DNA of 64,000 bases from JAFGNV01 sp964612485 (GTDB lineage: Bacteria; Chloroflexota; Anaerolineae; 4572-78; J111): the NCBI GenBank assembly GCA_964612485.1, contig CAZTFF010000011.1, forward strand, positions 1-64,000, in the 5' to 3' direction. The position numbers and the translations under genes are program-made. The notes beneath the pieces were generated by a model. That model was not told where the DNA came from. It did not search any database and worked only from the letters and a program-made list of their open reading frames with translations. Numbering within the stretch: the first letter of the stretch is position 1; the number at the start of each line of letters is the position of its first letter. Below, in pieces: positions 9,760 through 18,627 of the stretch.

Positions 9760-10833
9760 TTACATGCACGCGTATGTTTCACCTGCCAACGTGCGATATT
9801 TTCTCAATAAATTGACTGTCAGGCAAGAATGGACCGGCAAAATAGCCAGCACATCGCCCACATTCACCTGTTCAATGGTTTTCGCTGATGCCGTAATCAG
9901 GCCATGTTCTTGCGACAGGCTGGAAACGTAAGCATTTTCCCGCCGCCGGCCCCACCCATTTTGAGTCAATGGCGCGACATAACCAAAAACAGGGACATCG
10001 TTTTCAATGATGAACTCTTTAGAGTGATGCACCGCGCCGCCGTAGATCACCAGTTGATTCCGCGCCGGCTGTTTGGCTACCACCGGGCAGGCCACGGCGA
10101 CCGCAATATCCTCTTCCCGACACGCGCCCAGGTGAAGCTGCATCAAATCAAAAAAAATAAAATTGCCGGGGCGGATCTCGTCAACCTCGCTCAAATCAGC
10201 CACCACACTGCAACCGGGCGTGTCGCCAATGGAGATTTCCAGAGCATGACCCAATTTTTGCCGGACACGGTTCATTTTAACTACCGTGTCCCGGTAAATC
10301 GTCTCGATTTCGGCAACTGCGCCGGCGTGGTAGGTGTGGCCGGAATGAGTCAACAATCCTTTGAATGAAAGTCTGCCTGTAACTTCAATTTGATGGGCCA
10401 GCCTGGTAAATGTGTCAATATCCGCCGCCGGAATGCCGGTGCGACCATAGCCGGTATCAATTTTGAGCCACACATCCACCGGCGCGGTCAGGTGCTGCGC
10501 CAAAAAAGCAATGGTTTCCGCCGACTCGGCCAGTAAGCCCAGGTTGATCTGAGCGGCCAATTGATTGATTAAGTCAATTTCCAAAATATTGACCGGGAAA
10601 GCAATGGTAATGTTATGCCAGCCGTGTTGGGCAAAATAGCGGGCCATGGACACCGACGAAACGGTGATGGCGTCTACCCCAAAAGGGCGGAACCATTCGC
10701 CAATGGCGGCGGATTGGTGGGTTTTGAAATGAGGCCGGAAACGGACGCTGCTTTGCTGCGCTTTGGCGGCCATGCGTTCAATATTTCTGAGCGCCCGTTC
10801 GCGGTCGAGTAGCAAGGTGGGTTGGCGGATCAT
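9760..10833 (-). CDS. PLP-dependent D-threonine aldolase / D-serine dehydratase-like enzyme (alanine racemase fold)
   Basis: A 357-residue fold-type III PLP enzyme. Near the N-terminus RPHFKTHQS carries the lysine expected to bind PLP. Near the C-terminus HSC matches the His-x-Cys zinc site of eukaryotic-type D-serine dehydratase and D-threonine aldolase. It probably cleaves or deaminates a beta-hydroxy D-amino acid; which one is unknown. The start lies 3 bases after the aroB stop with AGGAAA upstream, so it is co-transcribed with the aro genes. Its stop falls 9 bases before the palindromic element. Confidence 0.82.
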   Translation of the reverse strand: MIRQPTLLLDRERALRNIERMAAKAQQSSVRFRPHFKTHQSAAIGEWFRPFGVDAITVSSVSMARYFAQHGWHNITIAFPVNILEIDLINQLAAQINLGLLAESAETIAFLAQHLTAPVDVWLKIDTGYGRTGIPAADIDTFTRLAHQIEVTGRLSFKGLLTHSGHTYHAGAVAEIETIYRDTVVKMNRVRQKLGHALEISIGDTPGCSVVADLSEVDEIRPGNFIFFDLMQLHLGACREEDIAVAVACPVVAKQPARNQLVIYGGAVHHSKEFIIENDVPVFGYVAPLTQNGWGRRRENAYVSSLSQEHGLITASAKTIEQVNVGDVLAILPVHSCLTVNLLRKYRTLAGETYACM

Positions 10834-10836
10834 TGG

Positions 10837-11889
10837 CTATTTCCTTTCCAAAATCGCCCGCACATCGGCTTCGGCCACATCGTTAAAAATATCTACATCG
10901 CCAATGGCGCGGGGTAAAATAAAGCGGATGGTGTTTCCCTGCCGCTTTTTATCGGTAAACATTGTAGCCCACACATCAACAAAGGGATAATCGGGCGGGG
11001 TAAACGGCATATTCAACCGGTCCAACAGGCTGATAATGCGCTCCGTGGTATCACCGGAACAATGACCCAGCCGGGTTGATAACCGGGCCGCGCAGGCCAG
11101 CCCCATCGACACCGCCAGCCCATGTCGCAGTTCAAAATTAGAAAGCAATTCAAACGCGTGGGCAAACGTGTGGCCCAAATTCAACGTGGCCCGACGACCC
11201 TGCTCAAAGGGGTCTTCCTGTACCACCCGCACTTTGACGCGCACCGCCTCGTCCAGCATCCAGGTGAGATCAACATCCCCCTTTTCCAGCGCCGCAAACA
11301 AGGCCGGAGAGTCGAGAATACCGTGTTTGACCACTTCGCCCAGGCCGGCGCGGTATTCAATGTCGGGCAGGGTGTCCAGCACCGCCGGGTCGATCACCAC
11401 CATTTCCGGCTGTTTGAACGCGCCCACCAGATTTTTGCCCTGCGGCAGATCGACGCCGGTTTTCGCGCCCACACTGGCATCTACCATAGAGAGCAGCGTG
11501 GTGGGAATTTGCACAAAGGGCACGCCGCGCAAAAACGAGGCCGCGGCAAAACCGGCCATATCACCGATCACGCCGCCGCCCAGGGCAATGATCGGGCTGC
11601 GCCGGTCGAGTTTGGCTTCGATGAATTGCGGGTACAGGCCGGCCACGGTTTCCAGGGTTTTGAATTGTTCGCCATCCGGCAGGTCGATGCGGGTGGGATC
11701 AAAACCGGCCTCCCGCAGCCCGGCCAGCAGCGGTTCGGCGTGCAGCGGGCCAACCGTCTCATTGGTCACCACGGCGCAGCGGCCGCTATAGCCTGATTCG
11801 GCCAGGCGCTGGCCGGTGCGGGTCAGTTCGCCTTTTTCCAGGTAAATGGGGTAGCTGCCGGTGGGGTGGGCAACGGTGATGATGGTCAT
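10837..11889 (-). CDS. aroB: 3-dehydroquinate synthase
   Basis: Converts DAHP to 3-dehydroquinate, step 2 of the shikimate pathway, using NAD+ and a divalent metal. At 350 residues it has family length. Motifs include DGEQFK, the NAD-binding GGGVIGDMAGFAAA, and PTTLLSMVDASVGAKTGVD followed by GKNLVGAF. Metal-ligand segments (GLGEVVKHG, LNLGHTFAHAFE) are present. GGAG precedes the ATG. It follows aroK in the operon but is separated from it by a nested palindrome, unlike the 3- to 6-base gaps elsewhere. Confidence 0.97.
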   Translation of the reverse strand: MTIITVAHPTGSYPIYLEKGELTRTGQRLAESGYSGRCAVVTNETVGPLHAEPLLAGLREAGFDPTRIDLPDGEQFKTLETVAGLYPQFIEAKLDRRSPIIALGGGVIGDMAGFAAASFLRGVPFVQIPTTLLSMVDASVGAKTGVDLPQGKNLVGAFKQPEMVVIDPAVLDTLPDIEYRAGLGEVVKHGILDSPALFAALEKGDVDLTWMLDEAVRVKVRVVQEDPFEQGRRATLNLGHTFAHAFELLSNFELRHGLAVSMGLACAARLSTRLGHCSGDTTERIISLLDRLNMPFTPPDYPFVDVWATMFTDKKRQGNTIRFILPRAIGDVDIFNDVAEADVRAILERK

Positions 11890-11948
11890 AGGGGGTCTCC
11901 CTGATTAATTGTGAATTGTGAATGATTAATGTTTAGGAATAAGAATTT

Positions 11949-12037
11949 AATAACTTACCCATTTCGCCAGGAGATTAGCGATTAGAGATTGGAGATTCAG
12001 GCTAATAATCTCCAATCTCTAAATTGGGTAAGTTATT
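11949..12037. repeat. Nested palindrome between aroK and aroB
   Basis: Outer arms AATAACTTACCCA (11949-11961) and TGGGTAAGTTATT (12025-12037) are perfect. Inside them are perfect 16-bp arms TTAGAGATTGGAGATT (11982-11997) and AATCTCCAATCTCTAA (12007-12022). The inner core recurs at 22533-22576, so this is a second dispersed repeat family. There is no T-run typical of a terminator. As RNA it would form a long stem that could affect processing or stability of the operon transcript. Confidence 0.8.
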
Positions 12038-12050
12038 TATACACCATTCC

Positions 12051-12998
12051 TTAACGGTTTATTTTAAGTTGCAGCGACTGAAGAATCTGTTGAACGACTT
12101 CTGTCCGTGAAAGTTGGGTTACATCAACGTGATGTTGGATTCGGGCATAGGCGGGAGCGCGTTTTTCCAGCAGCGCGGCCAGGCGGTCAACCCGGGCTTG
12201 ATCGTTGGCGGCCAACATGGGGCGGTTTTGGCTGCGGCCAATGCGTTTCCACAGTACATCCGGCCGGCAATCCAGGCAAATCACAATATTGCCTTGTTCC
12301 ATCACCCGCAGATTTTCTTGCGGCACCAGCGCGCCGCCGCCGGTGGCTATCACCAGGCCCTCTTTCTGCGCCAGTTCCCGGCAGAGGTCGGCTTCCAGTT
12401 GGCGGAAATAAGGTTCGCCTTCATCGGCAAAAATCTGGTTGATGGCGCGTTTTTGGCGCTGCTCAATGAGCGTATCCATATCTATAAATTTGCGGTTCAG
12501 TTCCATCGCCAGTAAACGACCTACGCTCGATTTACCGACGCCCATAAATCCGGTCAGCACAATATTGGGTGGTTTTTGCCACTTCATTGTAAATTGAGGA
12601 CAGCCTGTTTCTTGATTAATACTCTCGGCAATCACCCGAAAACCACATTTTTGGTAAAAACGCCGGGCGTTCTCATTCTGTTTGAAGACATCCAGATAAA
12701 GGTTGGGGCGCAATGATTTGGCGTGAGCCATCAATTTGGTGCCAATACCCTGTCTCTGCCGTGAAGGTGTCACAAACAGACCACCAATGGTGTTGCTGCC
12801 TTCAAACGACAAAAACCCAACTATCTCCTGATTCTCCTCATAGATCCAAGTTTCGGATACCGGCAAATAGGTTTGGCGAATTACGTTGATTTCCTGCTCC
12901 AAAAATACCGGCAACAAAAAATGATGGGCAATGATCGACGCCTGGTACCACACATCTAAAACCTGATCTTCATCTGTAGGTTGATATTTGCGTATCAT
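12051..12998 (-). CDS. aroK: GNAT acetyltransferase-shikimate kinase fusion
   Basis: 315 residues in two parts. Residues 1-140 resemble YjaB-type GNAT N-acetyltransferases, with the acetyl-CoA loop RQRQGIGTKL at 80-89 and NENARRFYQKCGF. Residues 145-315 form a full shikimate kinase: Walker A GFMGVGKSS (150-158), DMDT (173-176), FRQLEADL, ATGGGALV and the lid region RPML. The kinase makes shikimate-3-phosphate, step 5. An internal Met138 could start a stand-alone kinase, but no clear ribosome site precedes it, so a true fusion is more likely. The start is 6 bases after the aroC stop. The acetyltransferase substrate is unknown. Confidence 0.92.
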   Translation of the reverse strand: MIRKYQPTDEDQVLDVWYQASIIAHHFLLPVFLEQEINVIRQTYLPVSETWIYEENQEIVGFLSFEGSNTIGGLFVTPSRQRQGIGTKLMAHAKSLRPNLYLDVFKQNENARRFYQKCGFRVIAESINQETGCPQFTMKWQKPPNIVLTGFMGVGKSSVGRLLAMELNRKFIDMDTLIEQRQKRAINQIFADEGEPYFRQLEADLCRELAQKEGLVIATGGGALVPQENLRVMEQGNIVICLDCRPDVLWKRIGRSQNRPMLAANDQARVDRLAALLEKRAPAYARIQHHVDVTQLSRTEVVQQILQSLQLKINR

Positions 12999-13004
12999 CG
13001 AAAT

Positions 13005-14258
13005 CTAAAATAGCTCAAAATTTTTGGAGTCAATCCGCTGCGCCTGGTGCATCAACACCGCGTTCATCAACTCAATCGCCAGGCGCGATTCCAGCGTTAC
13101 GCCGGCTCGCACGCCCACGCATGGATCGTGGCGTCCTTTCTCCAACATAAAATCAATTTCGGAGAGGTCTTTTTGAACCGATTTTTGCGGCTTGACAATC
13201 GTAGAGGTCGGTTTGAAACCCACCCGGCACACCAAAGGCATCCCGGTGGTGATCCCGCCAATCATCCCGCCATGGCTGTTGGCCTGATAACCGGTGGCAC
13301 GGATAGAATCATTGTTTTCGCTGCCGCGCCGGCTGACCACGTTTTGCCCGGCGCCCACTTCGCAATATTGAGCCGCGTTCAACCCGCCCAGGCTGCCCAT
13401 CAACCGCACTTTTAGACTCTGGTATAACGGGTCGCCCGCCAGCGCCGGCACATTGACCGCCACCACTTCCACCGCCGCGCCTAACGAGTCGCCATCTTTA
13501 CGGGCTGCCTTGATGCGTTCCGCCGCTTCGCGGGCAAAATCGGCATCCAGGGTGTGGATTTCGGCAGCCGCGAGTTGCGCTTCAATTTCGGCAATTTGGG
13601 CCGAAGAAATCTGCTGGCCGGATGATTCTGTCACCATCCTTTCCAGATAATCAGCCAAATGATGCTCCGTCTTGAGCGGCCCCACCTGGTCAATAGACGA
13701 TAAAATCACTGTATCAAAATATTCCCGCAAAAAGAGGCGGGCAATGGAACCGCCAATTACATCAGAAATGGTGGAACGGTAACTGGAACGCCCGCCGCCG
13801 CGAATATCGACAAAGCCTTGCGATTTGTGATATTTCACCAAATCGGTATGGCCGGGGCGCACCTGGCCGGTTGGCCCGGCAAATTGCTCGTAGTGCCGGG
13901 ATTTTTTGGAAGTAGAAAGCACAAGGGCCGCAATGGGTTCGCCGGTAGTGTAGCCGGTTTCATAGGCTTCGGTTTGGTATTCTTGCTCATCCACCTGAAT
14001 CCGAATATCCGGGCCGGACAACAAGGTATCCAACTCGCCTTCCGCGTACAGGCCGGACAGCAGCACCACTTTGTCCCCTTCGCTGCGGGGCGTGCCGTGC
14101 TTGCTGCTGCCGGGACGGCGTCGATCCAGATATTTTTGTATCTCCTGCCGGGATATTTTGAGGCCCGGCGGGCAGCCAAATACGATAGTGGTGATGGCCG
14201 GGCCGTGTGACTCGCCCGCACCGGCTACGCCGAAAAGAGGGCCGCCGAGTATTTCCAT
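13005..14258 (-). CDS. aroC: Chorismate synthase
   Basis: Converts EPSP to chorismate, the last shared step, using reduced FMN. It has 417 residues, slightly longer than most bacterial AroC. It begins with GPLFGVAGAGESHGP and carries RRRPG, RPGHTDL, DIRGGGRSSYRST and the C-terminal RHDPCVGVRAG. It lies 3 bases after aroE and 6 bases before the aroK fusion, so it sits in the tight core of the operon. Confidence 0.97.
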   Translation of the reverse strand: MEILGGPLFGVAGAGESHGPAITTIVFGCPPGLKISRQEIQKYLDRRRPGSSKHGTPRSEGDKVVLLSGLYAEGELDTLLSGPDIRIQVDEQEYQTEAYETGYTTGEPIAALVLSTSKKSRHYEQFAGPTGQVRPGHTDLVKYHKSQGFVDIRGGGRSSYRSTISDVIGGSIARLFLREYFDTVILSSIDQVGPLKTEHHLADYLERMVTESSGQQISSAQIAEIEAQLAAAEIHTLDADFAREAAERIKAARKDGDSLGAAVEVVAVNVPALAGDPLYQSLKVRLMGSLGGLNAAQYCEVGAGQNVVSRRGSENNDSIRATGYQANSHGGMIGGITTGMPLVCRVGFKPTSTIVKPQKSVQKDLSEIDFMLEKGRHDPCVGVRAGVTLESRLAIELMNAVLMHQAQRIDSKNFELF

Positions 14259-14261
14259 CCG

Positions 14262-15137
14262 TTAATCCTTTCCCAATTTTTGCAAACACGCCTGCCGCAT
14301 GACGGCGGCGGGCGCAGGTTGATCGGTCCACATAGTAAAGGAAAGAGCACCCTGATGCACCAACATTCCTAAACCGTCAATTCCCGCCGCGCCAACCGCG
14401 CGGGCGCGAGACAAAAAGGTGGTTTCCAATGGATTGTAAACCAAGTCATAATAGACGGCATGGGCCGGCACCGGTACCTCGTCCGGCCAGGGGCAGGTGT
14501 CAACCTGGGGATACATACCCACCGAGGTGGTATTGACCACCAGATCAACCTGATCGCCCAAAGCCAGGAGCGTTTCTTTAGAAAGAGCTTCAAAACGCAA
14601 GCGGCTGTCGGGGAAAATGTCGGCCAGATCATCCACCAAAAAAGCGGCCCGTTCTGCGGTACGATTAAAAACGATCACCGAGTCGACTTCCGCTTTGGCC
14701 AGCGCGTAAACCACCGCCCGCGCCGCGCCGCCCGCGCCCAATACAGCCACCCGCATGCCGTGCGGGTCGCAGCCGCCTTCTTTGAGCGAGTTCAAAAAAC
14801 CCACCGGATCGGTATTGGCGCCCACAAAACGGCCATCCTGAATATAAATGGTGTTGACCGCACCGGTAATCCGGGCCGCCTCGCTAAGTTCATCCATATA
14901 ACGCATCACCGCCTGTTTGTGGGGCACGGTTACGTTGCAGCCCACAAAATTGAGCGCGGCCAATCCTTTGAGCGCCTGAGCCACATCACCGGGCTGCACG
15001 GCCAGCGGCAGATAGGCCCAATCAAGCCTTAAGTCCGCAAAAGCAGCATTGTGCATCACCGGGCTGAGGCTGTGTTCCACCGGCCAGCCCATCACGCCTA
15101 CTAACACTGTTTTACCCGTAATCGGTTGCTGTATCAT
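14262..15137 (-). CDS. aroE: Shikimate dehydrogenase (NADP+)
   Basis: Reduces 3-dehydroshikimate to shikimate, step 4. At 291 residues it shows the SLSPVMHN substrate motif, the catalytic Lys in NVTVPHK, the glycine-rich GAGGAARAV nucleotide loop, the NRT of the NADP-preferring site, NTTSVGMYP, and YDLVYNPLETTFL near the end. Its ATG overlaps the aroA stop as ATGA, suggesting coupled translation. Confidence 0.97.
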   Translation of the reverse strand: MIQQPITGKTVLVGVMGWPVEHSLSPVMHNAAFADLRLDWAYLPLAVQPGDVAQALKGLAALNFVGCNVTVPHKQAVMRYMDELSEAARITGAVNTIYIQDGRFVGANTDPVGFLNSLKEGGCDPHGMRVAVLGAGGAARAVVYALAKAEVDSVIVFNRTAERAAFLVDDLADIFPDSRLRFEALSKETLLALGDQVDLVVNTTSVGMYPQVDTCPWPDEVPVPAHAVYYDLVYNPLETTFLSRARAVGAAGIDGLGMLVHQGALSFTMWTDQPAPAAVMRQACLQKLGKD

Positions 15138-16447
15138 TGAACAAACTCCAGTTCCGCGCCCAAAGTCTGTAAGGTGTCCACAAAACCGGGGAAACTTTCG
15201 TTGAGTTCTTCCGCATCTTCAATGATGGTTTCGCCTTCGGCGGCCAGTCCGGCCACCGCCAGCGACATCGCCAGCCGGTGATCGCGCCGGCTCTGCACGG
15301 CAGCGCCGGTTAATTGTTGCGGGCCTTCAATTTCAAAGCCATCGGGATGCTGGGTGATGCGCGCGCCCAATTTGGCAAATTCCTCCACTACCCCCTGAAT
15401 TCGGTCGCTTTCCTTGGTGCGGAGTTCGGCAGCATCGCGCACCACTGTCCTGCCTTGGGCCAGCAAAGCGGCCACGGTAAATACCGGAAACTCGTCAATC
15501 ATCCGTACCACAATTTCACCGCCCACATTTACACCTTGCAAATCACCGGCGGTAACTGTTACATCGGCCACCGGTTCGCCGGCCTGAATGTGCTCGCCGG
15601 TAACGGTAATCCGCCCGCCCATCTGCTGAAGGATTTCCAGCAATCCGGCCCGGGTGTGATTGGTGTTGACCTGTTGCAGGTTGATCTCGCTCTCCGGCAC
15701 GATCAATCCGGCCACCAGCAAAAACGCCGCCGAGGACATATCGCCCGGCACGGTAAAATTGAGCGGCTGGAGCGTAAACCCTTCGGGCTTGAAAGAAATT
15801 ACGCCATTGGTTTCTTGAATTTCCGCGCCCATTCCGGCCAGCATCCGGAGAGTGTGGTCGCGGGCGGGGCCGGGCTGGTGAAGCCTCATTTGCCCCTCTG
15901 CCCCTAACGAGGCCAGTAGCAGCGAGGTTTGTAACTGGGCGCTGGCAACCGGCATTTGGTAATCAATCGCCGCCAGCCGCGCCCCGGTGATGGTGATGGG
16001 CGCGTGACCGTCGGTGGTTTCAACCAGCGCCCCCATCTGGCGCAGCGGCCCGGCGATTCGTTCCATCGGGCGGCGGCGCAGCCCCGCGTGGCCGTCAACC
16101 ACTGCCGTGAACGGCTGCGTGGATAACATCCCCATCAACAACCGCATGGTGGTGGCCGATCCCCCGCAGAATAACGGCTCTGCCGGGGCCGTAAATCCGT
16201 CCAACCCCCGCCCCTGCACAGTTAGCGTAGCCCGGCCCGGCCCGGTGGGATCAACCTCAACCGCAATACCCAGGTTGCGGATGCAATCAACCATACGTTC
16301 GGTGACGCCGGCATTGAGCCAATTACGGGCCACCGTGGTACCGTTAGCCATCGCGCCCAGCATCAGCGCGCGGTGCGAAATTGATTTATCGCCGGGGAGG
16401 GTGACGTGACCTTGAAGCGATAGGGCGGGATGAACGATGAGTTTCAA
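15134..16447 (-). CDS. aroA: 3-phosphoshikimate 1-carboxyvinyltransferase (EPSP synthase)
   Basis: Joins shikimate-3-phosphate and PEP to give EPSP, step 6. It has 437 residues with DKSISHRALMLGAMANG at the N-terminus, the PEP-site segment CGGSATTMRLL and RRRPMERI. LRTKESDRI and DHRLAMS follow in the C-terminal half. The start appears to be TTG at 16445-16447, with GGAGG upstream. A 123-base gap with repetitive sequence separates it from tyrA. Confidence 0.97.
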   Translation of the reverse strand: MKLIVHPALSLQGHVTLPGDKSISHRALMLGAMANGTTVARNWLNAGVTERMVDCIRNLGIAVEVDPTGPGRATLTVQGRGLDGFTAPAEPLFCGGSATTMRLLMGMLSTQPFTAVVDGHAGLRRRPMERIAGPLRQMGALVETTDGHAPITITGARLAAIDYQMPVASAQLQTSLLLASLGAEGQMRLHQPGPARDHTLRMLAGMGAEIQETNGVISFKPEGFTLQPLNFTVPGDMSSAAFLLVAGLIVPESEINLQQVNTNHTRAGLLEILQQMGGRITVTGEHIQAGEPVADVTVTAGDLQGVNVGGEIVVRMIDEFPVFTVAALLAQGRTVVRDAAELRTKESDRIQGVVEEFAKLGARITQHPDGFEIEGPQQLTGAAVQSRRDHRLAMSLAVAGLAAEGETIIEDAEELNESFPGFVDTLQTLGAELEFVQ

Positions 16448-16570
16448 TTTTTTCCTCCAGACAAGGTAGCAAGTAGCAAGGTAGCAGGTAGCAAGGGTAC
16501 AAAATACTTGAACGGTTCCGTAACTTGCTTGTTACCCTGTTACTTTGTCACCCTGTTACCCTGTTACCTT
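16448..16570. repeat. Short tandem repeats in the tyrA-aroA gap
   Basis: The left half repeats GGTAGCA/AGTAGCA units; the right half repeats TTACCCTG/TCACCCTG units. The two halves are partly inverse-complementary, so the transcript could fold into an imperfect stem. No ORF or T-rich terminator is visible. Confidence 0.6.
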
Positions 16571-17416
16571 TCAAAACAACGATTTTCGCAGCGAGGCAGC
16601 CTGCTCCATCAGTTGGCGCAGCGTGTCTTCATCACCGGCAGCAAGCGCCTGGGAAAAACGATCCAGTTGCGATTGGGCGATCTCGATCATCTGTCCCACC
16701 GCCGCTTGATTGGTGAGCAGAATGTCGAGCATCATGGTCACATCCGAGGCGGCTACGCGGGAGGAGTCTCGAAAACCGGACGCCGCAACATCCCATACCG
16801 CCGGGTCGTCGTTGGCCACTTTCTGCGCCGATAACACCAGCGCGGCGGCCATAGCGTAGGGCAAATGGCTGACAGCGGCGACGATTTTGTCGTGACGGTC
16901 TGCGGGTAAAACTTGGGGTTTCGAGCCAATGGCTTCGGCTATTTCTTTAATCAAATTTGTCGCAACGCTGGGGGTTCGCGCCAACGGCGTCAAAATCCAC
17001 GGCGCACCGGCAAACAATGAAGCTTCAGCTACCTCAAGCCCGGCCTTTTCTTTGCCACACATCGGATGAGAACCCACCGGATGAACTCCCTCCGGCAATT
17101 GGGCCATGGCGCGGATAATTTCCTGCTTGGTGCTACCCATATCGGTGATGATGGCCTCTGGTTTGAAGTGCGGGGCATAGGCCTCAAGCTGGCGCACAAT
17201 TATACGCACCGGGGTAGAAAACACAACCACGTTGGCCTCCCGCAGCCCCGTGGCTGGATCGGTGGTGGCCTCATCAACCACGCCCAAACGCACGGCTTCA
17301 CGCGCGGCTTCATCACGCCGAACCAGAGCGATCACCCGGCGGCACATTTTTTTTTCTTTCAAGGCCATCGCCAGCGAGCCGCCCATGAGGCCCAGGCCAA
17401 CAATGGCTACACGCAT
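16571..17416 (-). CDS. tyrA: Prephenate dehydrogenase
   Basis: Oxidises prephenate (or arogenate) with NAD(P)+ on the way to tyrosine. The 281 residues give an N-terminal Rossmann domain (IVGLGLMGGSLA), then STPV, DMGSTK, HPMCGKEKAG and the helical dimerisation domain with DRHDKIVAAVSHLPY. It has no chorismate mutase or ACT domain, so feedback control must be elsewhere, or absent. It lies between aroF and aroA in the same orientation. Confidence 0.94.
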   Translation of the reverse strand: MRVAIVGLGLMGGSLAMALKEKKMCRRVIALVRRDEAAREAVRLGVVDEATTDPATGLREANVVVFSTPVRIIVRQLEAYAPHFKPEAIITDMGSTKQEIIRAMAQLPEGVHPVGSHPMCGKEKAGLEVAEASLFAGAPWILTPLARTPSVATNLIKEIAEAIGSKPQVLPADRHDKIVAAVSHLPYAMAAALVLSAQKVANDDPAVWDVAASGFRDSSRVAASDVTMMLDILLTNQAAVGQMIEIAQSQLDRFSQALAAGDEDTLRQLMEQAASLRKSLF

Positions 17417-17463
17417 TTCGCTTATATTAAACGCAGGTTCGAAAACACACCCCCAGGTACAAA

Positions 17464-17515
17464 GGATGAAGGCGGAAGGCGGAAGGATGAAAATGCCATC
17501 CTTCCGCCTTCATCC
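17464..17515. repeat. Inverted repeat in the aroF-tyrA gap
   Basis: GGATGAAGGCGGAAGG (17464-17479) pairs with CCTTCCGCCTTCATCC (17500-17515), perfect 16-bp arms around 20 bases. No T-tract follows on the minus strand, so it looks like a processing or stability stem, or a repeat scar, rather than a terminator. Confidence 0.7.
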
Positions 17516-17523
17516 CTGATCCT

Positions 17524-18537
17524 TCAGATTGTTCTTCCCACCGCTTCGGCAACGCGGCTGACTTCTTCCATGAGTTCAACAAACCGGTGTGGTTTGAGCG
17601 ATTGTTCGCCGTCACTCCAGGCTTCGGCAGGATTGGGATGAACTTCTATGATGAGGCCGTCGGCTCCGGCGGCAACCGCAGCTTTACTGGTCGCTTTGAC
17701 CAGGGTCCAGCGACCCGTGGCGTGGCTGGGATCAACCACGACCGGCAGGTGGGTTAATTCTTTTAAAACCGGCACGGCATTGATATCGAGCGTATTGCGG
17801 GTATATTTTTCAAACGTGCGGATACCGCGCTCGCACAAAATCACGTTGTGGTTGCCGTTAGACATAATATATTCGGCGCTCATCAGGAGTTCTTCAATGG
17901 TACTCATCATGCCCCGTTTTAGCAAAACGGGTTTGCCGCTGCGCCCCACCTCGTTGAGCAGCGCGTAGTTTTGCATATTGCGGGTGCCAATTTGCAGCAC
18001 GTCGGCATACGAGGCCACCAGGTTCACCTGTTCCGGGGCCATCACTTCGGTCACAATGTGCAGGCCGGTTTCTTCGCGCACCTGGGCCATAATTTTTAGC
18101 CCTTCTTCACCCATCCCCTGGAAACTATAGGGCGAGGTGCGCGGTTTGAAAGCGCCCCCGCGCAGCAAGTGCGCCCCGGCAGACTTGATGGCCGCGGCGG
18201 TTTCTTGCATTTGCGACAAACTCTCCACAGAACATGGCCCGGCCATTACAATCACCTTATTATCGCCAAAAACGTGTCCGTTGATGGGAATTTTCGAAGC
18301 CTCCGGCTGGAAATCCCGGCTGGCCAGTTTGAAAGGCCGCAGCACCGGCACCACCCGATCCACCCCGGTCATCCGGCTGATAGCGCCCTGGTCTAACTGG
18401 CGCTCATCACCAATGATGCCGATAATCGTTCGCTCCTCTCCCTGCGAGAGATGGGTTTTGAACCCTTGCTGTTCTACCCGCGTCACTACAGCATCAACAT
18501 TTTTTTGATCAGTTTTCATTTTCATAATAATGATCAT
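17524..18537 (-). CDS. aroF: 3-deoxy-7-phosphoheptulonate (DAHP) synthase, class I-beta
   Basis: Condenses PEP and erythrose-4-phosphate, step 1 and the control point of the pathway. It has 337 residues: an N-terminal ferredoxin-like/ACT-like domain (about 1-70, as in Thermotoga-type enzymes, where it mediates feedback inhibition) and a barrel with AGPCSVES, RGGAFKPRTSPYSFQG, QIGTRNMQN, LLKRGM and DPSHATG. AGGAG precedes the start. It is the first enzyme gene of the aro operon, directly after an aromatic-rich ORF and a terminator hairpin, which suggests transcriptional attenuation in addition to allosteric control. Confidence 0.96.
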   Translation of the reverse strand: MIIIMKMKTDQKNVDAVVTRVEQQGFKTHLSQGEERTIIGIIGDERQLDQGAISRMTGVDRVVPVLRPFKLASRDFQPEASKIPINGHVFGDNKVIVMAGPCSVESLSQMQETAAAIKSAGAHLLRGGAFKPRTSPYSFQGMGEEGLKIMAQVREETGLHIVTEVMAPEQVNLVASYADVLQIGTRNMQNYALLNEVGRSGKPVLLKRGMMSTIEELLMSAEYIMSNGNHNVILCERGIRTFEKYTRNTLDINAVPVLKELTHLPVVVDPSHATGRWTLVKATSKAAVAAGADGLIIEVHPNPAEAWSDGEQSLKPHRFVELMEEVSRVAEAVGRTI

Positions 18538-18566
18538 TTTTTTAGTTCCTTCTCCTGAAATTTTGT

Positions 18567-18604
18567 AAAAAATAAAAAGGGCGCACCCATTATTGGCTGC
18601 GCCC
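18567..18604 (-). terminator. Intrinsic terminator/attenuator between aromatic-rich ORF and aroF
   Basis: On the minus strand GGGCGCA (18604-18598) pairs with TGCGCCC (18585-18579); the stem continues after one mismatch, and TTTTTATTTTTT follows. It starts 24 bases after the stop of the 59-codon ORF and ends about 30 bases before the aroF start, where the attenuator of a leader-peptide system would be. A second GGGCGC copy lies in the end of the ORF. A clear antiterminator pairing could not be found by eye. Confidence 0.8.
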
Positions 18605-18627
18605 TGTGAAACCGAGAGAAACTTATC

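Noticed and set aside
13818..14210. Plus-strand ORFs opposite aroC, aroB, aroE and aroA
   Set aside because: Shadows of well-supported enzyme genes; no motifs and no ribosome sites.
16448..16570. CRISPR-like short repeats
   Set aside because: Units are 7-8 bases, contiguous, without spacers; there are no cas genes in the window.
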